Both the position numbers and the translations under genes were made by a program. The notes under the pieces are model-generated. The model searched no databases. It was not told the DNA's origin and was given only the letters and a program-made list of their open reading frames with translations. Shown here one piece after another: positions 1-5,604 of a stretch of 7,891 nt of DNA (positions within the stretch are counted from its first letter, which is position 1; each line of letters opens with the position of its first letter). The DNA is from a bacterium (GTDB lineage Bacteria > Chloroflexota > Dormibacteria > UBA8260 > Bog-877): assembly GCA_021791455.1 (NCBI GenBank), contig JAJYWM010000360.1, positions 1-7,891 of the forward strand, in the 5' to 3' direction.

Positions 1-194
1 GGCCGCCCGGCTCCCCCCGCCCCCCCATGCCCAGCCCGCGGCTGGCCGCAGGCCACCCCCCGCCCCCCATGTCCAGGCCGCGGCTGGCCGCAGGACAGCC
101 GCCGCCCCCCATGCCCAGGCCGCGACTGGCCTCCGGCCACCCCCCTCCCCCCACGCCCAGGCCGCGACTCGCCACCGGCGAGCCGCGACCTGGG
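1..194. repeat. 42-bp GC-rich tandem repeat (minisatellite)
   Basis: Four full copies of a 42-bp unit begin at 27, 69, 111 and 153. Positions 1-26 match the tail of an earlier copy, so the array continues beyond the left edge of the window. Each unit has a C-run (CCCCCC), then ATG or ACG, then CCCAGGCCGCG, and most contain the palindromic core GCCGCGGC or a close variant. The copy at 153 is the most diverged. Because 42 is a multiple of three, every frame repeats as 14 residues. On the plus strand one frame reads Met-Pro-Arg-Pro-Arg-Leu-Ala-Ala-Gly-His followed by four prolines. I cannot tell whether the array is coding or an intergenic minisatellite lying after mazF. Confidence 0.85.
158..192 (-). 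terminator. Long hairpin after mazF, possible transcription stop
   Basis: Positions 158-173 and 177-192 form a 16-bp stem with a 3-base loop. Read in the mazF direction, 14 pairs are Watson-Crick and two are G.U. It lies 34 bases beyond the mazF stop codon, where an operon terminator would be expected. No T-tract follows; the next bases are a G-run from the repeat array. Intrinsic termination is therefore uncertain, and the hairpin may be RNA-stabilising or simply a by-product of the repeat unit's palindromic core. Confidence 0.4.
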
Positions 195-225
195 CTAAGT
201 TGCGGCGGCTGCGGGTGGGCTGAGC

Positions 226-573
226 CTACAGCCCCAGGTGCAGGCGGAGCGCCTCCTCCAGCTCCGCCATGAGGGGGGGCGGCACCCTCCCCACCCGCGG
301 CCCCAGCCGCTGCACCGCCACCGAGCGCACCTGCTCCGCCTGCGCCTTGGAGTCCTGGCCAAGGCCGGTGGCCCGGGCCGGCAGGAGCACCTGGAAGGGG
401 TAGACCCGATGGGTGCTCGAGGTCACCGGGACCACCGTTACCACCCCCCGGCCCAGCCGCGACGCCGTGGCGTTGGCGCCGTCGTTGCTGACGATTACCG
501 CCGGGCGGCGCTTGTCGGCCTCCGACCCCCTGACCGGTTCCAGGTCGACCAGCCAGATCTCACCCCGGAGCAT
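226..573 (-). CDS. mazF: MazF/PemK-family mRNA interferase toxin
   Basis: This 115-residue protein is the toxin of a type II toxin-antitoxin pair, a ribosome-independent endoribonuclease that cleaves cellular RNA at short specific sites when its antitoxin is lost. The N-terminal motif RGEIWLVDLEPVRGSE, then RRPAVIVSND (about residues 22-31), VVPVTSS (47-53), YPFQVLLP (58-65) and AQAEQVRSV (77-85) follow the MazF fold along its whole normal length. Arg23 and Thr51 sit where the family's conserved catalytic Arg and Thr lie, judged by eye. From memory it is very like Mycobacterium tuberculosis MazF9 (Rv2801c). I chose the ATG at 573, which overlaps the antitoxin gene by 14 bases, because the domain starts there; the same frame stays open to 783 but that extension is a shadow of the antitoxin gene. 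No strong ribosome-binding site precedes it, so translational coupling to the antitoxin is likely. Confidence 0.93.
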   Translation of the reverse strand: MLRGEIWLVDLEPVRGSEADKRRPAVIVSNDGANATASRLGRGVVTVVPVTSSTHRVYPFQVLLPARATGLGQDSKAQAEQVRSVAVQRLGPRVGRVPPPLMAELEEALRLHLGL

Positions 574-793
574 CGGCCGAGATCCCGTCGCCGGCGGTCT
601 GCTCCCAGGCCGAGGCCTCGCCCGACTCCTCCCACTCCATGAAGGCCCCCTCGTATGCCGGGCCGAGCTCGGCTCCGCGCAGGAGGCGCACCGCCTGGTG
701 CAGGACCGCCGACCGCGAGGGAAAGCTCTGCGACCGGGCGTACGAATCCAGGAACTCGACGTCCTCCGCGGGGAGGCTGACACTCACCTTCAT
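560..793 (-). CDS. mazE: MazE-type ribbon-helix-helix antitoxin
   Basis: This 77-residue protein is the expected partner of the downstream toxin: it binds and neutralises MazF and represses the shared promoter. Residues 1-40 form a ribbon-helix-helix DNA-binding domain, with the beta strand MKVSVSLP, a first helix around DVEFLDSYAR and a second after SFPSRSAVLHQAVRLLR. The acidic, Trp-containing tail (about 45-72, including AFMEWEESGEA and AWEQTAGDGI) is the part that wraps the toxin in this family. The pattern closely recalls M. tuberculosis MazE9. The gene comes first and overlaps mazF by 14 bases, the usual antitoxin-toxin order. The ATG at 793 is chosen because the RHH beta strand begins exactly there. 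A perfect palindrome lies 8 bases upstream and suits autoregulation. Confidence 0.92.
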   Translation of the reverse strand: MKVSVSLPAEDVEFLDSYARSQSFPSRSAVLHQAVRLLRGAELGPAYEGAFMEWEESGEASAWEQTAGDGISADAPG

Positions 794-800
794 ACCCGAA

Positions 801-817
801 TGCTACCAGGGGTAGCA
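801..817. promoter_or_regulatory. Palindromic operator candidate for mazEF
   Basis: TGCTACC and GGTAGCA form a perfect 7-bp inverted repeat around a 3-base spacer (AGG on the plus strand). It lies 8 bases upstream of the antitoxin start codon. It would cover the transcription start predicted from the -10-like TACTAT at 820-825. RHH antitoxins bind short palindromes of this kind to repress their own operon. The palindrome is seen directly; its use as an operator is inferred. Confidence 0.55.
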
Positions 818-819
818 CG

Positions 820-825
820 ATAGTA
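820..825 (-). promoter_or_regulatory. -10-like box for mazEF
   Basis: On the minus strand TACTAT matches the bacterial -10 consensus at five of six positions. It sits 26 bases before the antitoxin ATG, so transcription would begin near 813, inside the palindrome at 801-817. No convincing -35 box is seen at a 16-18 base spacing. A promoter here would let mazEF be expressed separately from the large gene upstream. Confidence 0.35.
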
Positions 826-939
826 GTAGGTGCCGCTGGGAGCTGGCACGGCCTCTGCTCCCTGGTCGAGCCGCCACGCCCGATGTCGGGGAGCGGAGCC
901 GGCGGCCCTCGATCGCTGCCCGGGTTCGCGGGTCCGGCC

Positions 940-964
940 GGCCGCCAGGCAAGGTGGCGCGGCC
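940..964 (-). terminator. Hairpin directly after the DUF262 gene
   Basis: Read on the minus strand, GGCCGCGCCA and TGGCGGCC pair into an 8-bp stem with a two-base bulge and a 7-base loop. It begins one base after the stop codon of the large gene. There is no T-tract, so it is at best a weak or Rho-assisted stop or a 3' stabiliser. Arms at 901-907 and 940-946 (GGCGGCC and GGCCGCC) could pair instead. It is the only terminator-like structure between the large gene and mazEF. Confidence 0.3.
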
Positions 965-3900
965 CTACGTCGGGTTGGTTCCCGAGAACGCCTCACGGAC
1001 AACCGCCCGGAGCGCCTCGCCCTTTGCTCCGCTCAGGTCAGCGTGCTGGCGGAATTGCACGTAGACCCCGTCACCTTGGCCATGGGTACCCACCTGGCTG
1101 CGTCCATCGTGGCTCGTGTCAGGCAAGGAGCCGGCCGGAACCAGGGGGTATCCCAGACGCTCCGCCACCTCCTCCGGCTTCGGATAGGAGCTCCTCAGGA
1201 CCAGCGTCATCCAGCCCTGGTGGGGCCGGACGTATGCCCGAAGGTGGCCACTGCGGTCCTTCCAACCGACGTACGCCTTCCCGCCCCAGTCCGCTCGACC
1301 AATCTCCGCGGCGCATGACTCCACCAGCTCGACCAGCCCTTCCAGCAGCTGCCGCGACTCCTGCGTCGTCAGTTGGCCGAGGTGCCAGGCTCTCCCGTAC
1401 CCAGCCCCCTCGATCGGGCCAGAGGGTCCGGGCGCTGTTTGCGCTGCCACCCAAGCGTTCCGCACGGCCGCTCTCAGCACTTCCCCGCGCGCTCCTGCCA
1501 GATCCGCAACATGACGCAGCTGAATGGACAGCCCTCCCTCATCTGCGAGGTCCCGGACCTGGCTCGACCCGTCGTTCCCGGTGTTGGGCTTCCCCCCCGC
1601 GGGCAGATATTCATACCCCAGCTGCTCCGCCAGCTCGGCCCCGGTGAACGACGACCCCCAGAGCTGAAACCAAACGTATGCCTCCTTCGGGTGGGCGCGC
1701 GCCCACGTGCGGCCCCGGTCATCCTTCCAGGCGAGGTACCGCTGTTGGGCCCAGTCCGGGTCGCCGATTCCATCCGCGCAGGAAGTGACGAACGAGACCA
1801 GTTCCAGAAGGCGTTCCCGGGCACCGTCGGAGCGCAGCCGGTTCAGGTGCCACGACCTCCCGTCGTCCGTCCACAGCTTCCCTTGCCCATCGCTTGGCAC
1901 CGCACCCGACTTGAACCGTAGCTGGAGGGCCACCAGCTCCTCGGGGTCGAGCTCGTACGGGATGAGCTTGGCGAGATCGTACCCATCCAGGTGTTGCGGC
2001 GGCGCCGCCGAGCCATCGGGCGTGAACTCCAGGCCCTCGTTCTGGAGCACCACCCGCACATCGCGCCCATCGGCGGGATCCAACCAGTGGAATCCCGCCG
2101 CCACCCGGCCCTGATTGTCCAGCACCCGGTGCGCGTTCTCGACCCACGAGGAGGCCAGGTGTGTGCCCACGGGCTGTGGGTGCGTCTGCCCGAGGGCGGC
2201 AAGGTCGCCGTATGAGGTCCAACGCCCCGCCGGAATCGCCCGCACCGCAGCGTCGATGCGGCTCCAGTCGAAGCCGAACACCACGCCCTTGGACCCCGGC
2301 AGAGGTCCCGGCCAGATCGAGATGACTCGGTCCGCCAGTTGGGCACCCCGCTTCTCGATCTCCTCGCGGCCCCATCGTTCGGACTTGGCAATGGCGCGGG
2401 TGAGCTCCAGGTGGCTGTCGGCGTAGATGGCTCGCTTCTGCTCGAAGGAGCTGTTGCCCAGTTCAGGGTTGTACCCGGTGAGGGTGAGGTTGCCGAGCGT
2501 GTGCCCCAGCTCCGCGAAGAGCCCATCGGGGTCCTCGTCGAGCTCTCTCAGTGCCTGGCGCCAGTCGGGAGTCAGGGTCTGGGGCAGGACGTGCTCCACG
2601 CTGAGCTTGGCGCCCTCCAAAGAGACGGGCTCCTTGTGATTGCAGCTCTCCTCCAGCCGTTCGAGGATGAGCCGTCGCTGATCCGCGCGTCCCATGAGGT
2701 AGAAGGGGCGCGAGAGAACCGCTGCCCGAACCTGCTCATCCGTGGGCCAGTAGCGGCGCGCGCCTGACAGCCCCGCCCGGACCGCATCGCGCACTGGAGT
2801 TGCGCCATCCACGTCCTTGACCAGCTCGATGAAGAGGCGATTTAGCTGGTTGGCGGGCACCTGGCACAGGAACCGGCGCACGATGAAGGACTCCAGGTAG
2901 CTGAGCGCCAGGCGCAGATCGTCGGCCTGGCATTTGCCCGCGTCCTGCAGCGTGAACAGCTGCATTATCAGCGGGTAGGTCGTCTGGGCCCCCCAGCGGT
3001 TCAGCCGCCGCAGGCTGCGGCGCACCTCCAGGTCCGGTTCGCGACCCGGGTCAACCAACCTGGCGTAGAAGCAGGCTTGATGGGCCAGCTCCCGGACTTG
3101 CTCCGCCACCTGGTCCTCGTGTCCGGCGAGCGGCTCAAGGCGCTCCTGGTGACGACGGTAGACCTCGTCCCGGGTGACATCGATCCCGCGGCGCTGCAGG
3201 TCCACCCGCGCCAGCCCTTCGAGGTTCTCCTGGGTGCGGAGAAGGTCTTCCATCGGGCGCCAGATTTTTGCGTGGATGTCCTCGCCGCTTCGGGGAAGGA
3301 GCATGAAGATGTAGTTGCGCAGCAGGTCCGCCTGGGTCAGGCCCACGCCGGTGCCGTTCAGGGAGGCAAAGATGGCGTACGGGTTGTCGTCCGCTTCGGT
3401 TGTGATCTCGACCACTGCCAGCCGGTCGACGATGACCTGGCTAATTAGCTCGAGATCGAAGCCCGTATCTTTGCCGCCATCGGCCAGAGGCGGCCCGGCC
3501 CGAAGCGACTGCTGGAGGAAGGCGAAGCTTGCGGCGATCTTGCTGGTGCTGGCGATTGCCGGCTCGCTGTCCATGCAGGCGAAGAAGGCCTCGCGGTCCG
3601 CCTTGGCGGGGAGCACCTTGTACTGGTCCAGGCCAGTCGCGTACTCGTTCTTGAGGTAAAGCCCATCGTATTTCGCCCGAGCCCCGGGGTCCCTCGCCGA
3701 CTCCAGGTCTCGCAGGGCCGCGAGGGCCAGGAAGAGAGTGATCAGCCGCTGCTGCCCGTCGATGACCAGGTAGGGCGAAACGCTACTTGGGCCCGTTGGG
3801 ATTGGCGCGAGCACGAAACTGCCCAGGAAGTGGCGGGATCGCTTGGGCCAGCTGGATCCCTGCTGTTCCGCCTGGAGAAGCTCGTACTGGGCCAAGATGT

Positions 3901-4018
3901 CGGCCCAAAGCTGCTTCAGCTGGGCGCCCTCCCAAGTGTATGGCCGCTGGAAAATTGGCACCCGGTACTGCTTCTGACCCTCGATCAGAGGCTTGAGCGT
4001 GGTCGGGCCAGCCTTCAT
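965..4018 (-). CDS. GmrSD-like DUF262-DUF1524 nuclease fused to ATL-like domain
   Basis: This 1017-residue protein is probably a modification-dependent (type IV-like) restriction or defence protein. Residues 1-240 are DUF262 (ParB/Srx-like, the GmrS half): FQRPYTW at 23-29, the nucleotide-site motif IDGQQR at 86-91, and SLNGTGVGLTQADLLRN at 219-235. Residues 241-465 are a helical middle. Residues 470-570 are DUF1524 (HNH-type, the GmrD half): VEHVLPQ with His476, GHTLGNLTL with His506 and Asn510, and NSSFEQKR at 522-529. Residues 582-645 resemble the DNA-binding domain of O6-alkylguanine alkyltransferases, but the active-site PCHRV is NAHRV (628-632), so no repair activity is expected. Residues 720-857 and 875-1011 are two copies of a domain that recalls DUF5655. 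The start is fixed by an in-frame TGA 12 bases upstream of the ATG, with only CCG CCC TAT-like codons between. No Shine-Dalgarno sequence is visible. DUF262 and DUF1524 are secure, the ATL-like domain is likely, and the DUF5655 assignment is tentative. Confidence 0.9.
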   Translation of the reverse strand: MKAGPTTLKPLIEGQKQYRVPIFQRPYTWEGAQLKQLWADILAQYELLQAEQQGSSWPKRSRHFLGSFVLAPIPTGPSSVSPYLVIDGQQRLITLFLALAALRDLESARDPGARAKYDGLYLKNEYATGLDQYKVLPAKADREAFFACMDSEPAIASTSKIAASFAFLQQSLRAGPPLADGGKDTGFDLELISQVIVDRLAVVEITTEADDNPYAIFASLNGTGVGLTQADLLRNYIFMLLPRSGEDIHAKIWRPMEDLLRTQENLEGLARVDLQRRGIDVTRDEVYRRHQERLEPLAGHEDQVAEQVRELAHQACFYARLVDPGREPDLEVRRSLRRLNRWGAQTTYPLIMQLFTLQDAGKCQADDLRLALSYLESFIVRRFLCQVPANQLNRLFIELVKDVDGATPVRDAVRAGLSGARRYWPTDEQVRAAVLSRPFYLMGRADQRRLILERLEESCNHKEPVSLEGAKLSVEHVLPQTLTPDWRQALRELDEDPDGLFAELGHTLGNLTLTGYNPELGNSSFEQKRAIYADSHLELTRAIAKSERWGREEIEKRGAQLADRVISIWPGPLPGSKGVVFGFDWSRIDAAVRAIPAGRWTSYGDLAALGQTHPQPVGTHLASSWVENAHRVLDNQGRVAAGFHWLDPADGRDVRVVLQNEGLEFTPDGSAAPPQHLDGYDLAKLIPYELDPEELVALQLRFKSGAVPSDGQGKLWTDDGRSWHLNRLRSDGARERLLELVSFVTSCADGIGDPDWAQQRYLAWKDDRGRTWARAHPKEAYVWFQLWGSSFTGAELAEQLGYEYLPAGGKPNTGNDGSSQVRDLADEGGLSIQLRHVADLAGARGEVLRAAVRNAWVAAQTAPGPSGPIEGAGYGRAWHLGQLTTQESRQLLEGLVELVESCAAEIGRADWGGKAYVGWKDRSGHLRAYVRPHQGWMTLVLRSSYPKPEEVAERLGYPLVPAGSLPDTSHDGRSQVGTHGQGDGVYVQFRQHADLSGAKGEALRAVVREAFSGTNPT
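986..1861 (-). repeat. Tandem domain duplication at the C-terminus of the DUF262 protein
   Basis: Residues 720-857 (bases 1448-1861) and 875-1011 (bases 986-1396) align without gaps at a constant offset of 155 residues. I count roughly 40% identity by eye. Shared landmarks are GRxWHL, SCA..IG..DW, YxxWKD, LGY..xPAG, the run GxSQV, and ADLxGAxGExLRA at the end. A Gly/Pro-rich linker (858-874) joins them. The conserved Trp/Lys pattern and the final helix recall DUF5655, which also occurs at the C-terminus of DUF262-containing proteins. The function of each copy is unknown. Confidence 0.85.
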
Positions 4019-4400
4019 GGGCGGATATCATATGGCGCGGCCGAGGCTCAGCGAGGCCCGGACGAGCTGGGCCGCGAGGTCCGCGGCCGAAGGCACCCTC
4101 ACCAAGCTTGCGCGGGCGCGTACGCCGCCTACCCGTCGGTCTCGTTTCGGGCAATGCGCACCTGGCAAGGTGCGGAACGAGGCGAAGAGCTGGCGGAGCG
4201 CGATCTTGAACGGCGATTCCGCGAGTTTTTGAGGGCGCGGCCGACCCGCCAGACCAGTCGGACGGGATCCGGAGCTTCTGCTGGCAGGGACTCCGGGCCT
4301 CGCCCCGGGCAGTCCCGGAGCCCGTCCGCAGCCTGATATGGCTCCGAACTCCCACTTCGTGAGGGCGCCCTGCCAGGTCTTCGCCTAGTTCAACAGCCTG
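4019..4400. other. Intergenic stretch without a recognisable gene
   Basis: Open frames exist on both strands but look like products of high GC. None has a recognisable domain or a clear ribosome-binding site. The plus-strand frame ending at 4232 finishes with EAKSWRSAILNGDSASF and a TGA, which could be the C-terminal remnant of a decayed mobile-element or other gene, but I cannot identify it. Two hairpins stand out: GCACCT/AGGTGC at 4158-4173 with a 4-base loop, and a longer stem at 4287-4316 (6 plus 5 bp, a 2-base bulge, a 6-base loop). Neither is followed by a T-run. The stretch holds the presumed promoter of the large gene at its left end. Confidence 0.5.
4027..4032 (-). promoter_or_regulatory. 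-10-like TATGAT, possible leaderless promoter
   Basis: On the minus strand TATGAT lies 8 bases before the ATG of the large gene. No Shine-Dalgarno sequence intervenes. That spacing is what leaderless transcripts show, in which transcription begins at or very near the start codon, as is common in actinobacteria and some other GC-rich phyla. No clear -35 box is visible. The motif is seen directly; leaderless transcription is inferred. Confidence 0.4.
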
Positions 4401-4404
4401 CTAG

Positions 4405-4419
4405 TGTCCTGCTCCTGAA
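4405..4419 (+). repeat. IS630 left terminal inverted repeat
   Basis: TGTCCTGCTCCTGAA matches the right-end repeat at 13 of 15 positions. It lies directly right of a CTAG target, which fixes the left boundary of the element. Confidence 0.75.
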
Positions 4420-4472
4420 CATATTGGTCATAATGGGGCGGTTGTTGGAGGCCCCACAATGAGGGCCAGATC

Positions 4473-5557
4473 ATGCTCCGTGGCTGTCCCAAACCCGAAC
4501 GGCAGTTCAGCCCGACGGACCGGGAGCATCGCCTGCGCTGGCGACGTCGCAGGACCACCTCAAACGGGCTGGCCCGCCGGGCGGACATCGTTCTGCGCTG
4601 CGCCGACGGGGTCAGCAACCGGGAGGTGGCGGCCCAGCTGCGGGTGAGCGCTGCCACGGTGGGGAAGTGGCGACAGCGGTACATCAGCCGGGGGCTGGCG
4701 GGTCTTCTGGACGAGCCCCGGTGTGGAGCGCCCCGGCGCATCACCGACGAGCAGGTGGAGCAGGTGGTGGTGCCAACTCTGGAGACCAAGCCGGCCAACG
4801 CCACTCACTGGACCACCACGAGCATGGCCGAAGCCAGTGGGCTGAGCGACACCACCGCGCGGCGCATCTGGCATGCCTTCGGTCTGCAGCCCCACCGCAG
4901 CGAAACCTTCGAGCTCTCCAACGATCCTCAGCTGGTGGAGAAGGTGCGGGACATCGTGGGCCTGTACCTACCTCCCCCGGAGGCGGCGCTGGTTCTCTGC
5001 GCTGACGAGAAGAGCCAGATTCGGGCGCTGGACCGTACCCAGCCGCTGCTGCCCATGCGGCCCGGGATCCCCGAGCGCCAGACCCATGACTACCGTCGCC
5101 ACGGGACCACCACTTTGTTCGCTGCCCTGGAGATCGGCACCGGCAGAGTGATCGGCGACCTCCACCGGCGCCATCGCAGCACCGAGTTCCTCAGCTTTCT
5201 GCAGCGCATCGACGCCGAGGTCCCCGCCGACCTCGGCGTTCATCTGGTACTCGACAACTACCGCACCCACAAGACTCCTTCGGTCCATCCTTGGCTGTTG
5301 CGCCATCCCCGGTTTCAGCTGCACTTCACCCCGACCTACTCGTCCTGGACCAACCAGGTGGAGCGCCGGTTCGGGCTCCTCACGGAGCGCCAGATCCACC
5401 GGGGTTCAACACCAGAGTATGCCCCCTGGAGGACGCCATCCGCGTCCACCTCAAGGCCAACAATGAGCACTCCATGCCCTTCACCCGGGTCAAGACCGCC
5501 GACCAGATCCTCGCCAGCGTCGCTCGCTCTTGCGTAGCTACTTCAGAACCAGGACAA
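4473..5557 (+). pseudogene. IS630-family DDE transposase, frameshifted
   Basis: The intact part (residues 1-311) has an N-terminal helix-turn-helix region (about 35-75, [19 protein letters not shown]) and the DDE catalytic core of IS630/Tc1-mariner transposases. Asp178 is in CADEKSQ, Asp261 in [10 protein letters not shown] and Glu297 in [10 protein letters not shown], 36 residues after the second Asp. After QIHRG (base about 5401) the frame is lost. The original frame runs on to a TAG at 5537 with an unrelated, Ser/Pro-rich tail. The family's C-terminus ([28 protein letters not shown]) continues one base back, in the frame starting at 5402. Losing one G from the run at 5401-5404 explains this. 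In the restored frame the normal stop is also missing and reading continues to 5620. The ATG at 4473 suits the family's N-terminus, although the better-placed GGAGG at 4447-4451 fronts an out-of-frame ATG at 4459. Confidence 0.88.
5542..5556 (-). repeat. IS630 right terminal inverted repeat
   Basis: Read on the minus strand, TGTCCTGGTTCTGAA pairs with the left repeat (13 of 15). Outside it the expected CTAG is replaced by AAAG. In the transposase's original frame these bases encode the C-terminal SEPG. Confidence 0.75.
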
Positions 5558-5604
5558 AAGTTGGGCGCACTTCGATTGTGTTTGCTCCATAGAGGGAGAA
5601 CACC

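Larger units (their letters stand above)
4404..5557 (+). mobile_element. IS630-family insertion sequence, damaged right end
   Basis: The element is bounded by imperfect terminal inverted repeats: TGTCCTGCTCCTGAA at 4405-4419 and, on the other strand, TGTCCTGGTTCTGAA at 5542-5556 (13 of 15 identical). The left end abuts CTAG (4401-4404), a typical IS630 target containing the TA dinucleotide this family duplicates. The right end reads GGACAAAAG where GGACACTAG would be expected, so the right copy of the TA target is absent. At about 1.15 kb it has normal IS630 length and encodes one transposase, which is frameshifted. The element is probably immobile without a helper. Confidence 0.85.

Noticed and set aside
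1..194. CRISPR array
   Set aside because: The 42-bp units are contiguous and similar throughout, with no unique spacers and no cas genes.
574..783. N-terminal extension of the MazF frame (to 185 residues)
   Set aside because: The extension is an Arg/Ser/Pro-rich shadow of the antitoxin gene; the MazF fold starts exactly at the ATG at 573.
918..940. tRNA T-arm-like GGTTCGCGGGTCC
   Set aside because: The 5-bp stem does not pair around a 7-base loop, and no acceptor or anticodon arm surrounds it.
883..1647. Long plus-strand open frames opposite the large gene
   Set aside because: They lie antisense to a secure gene, are rich in Arg/Pro/Ser/Ala as GC-rich shadows are, and show no domain.
3783..4355. 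190-codon minus-strand frame over the start of the large gene
   Set aside because: It overlaps the clear DUF262 N-terminus in another frame, has no domain and has low-complexity basic composition.
5395..5410. Programmed minus-one frameshift for the IS630 transposase
   Set aside because: There is no A-rich or X-XXY-YYZ slippery site, and the restored frame also lacks its normal stop, so decay or sequence error is simpler.
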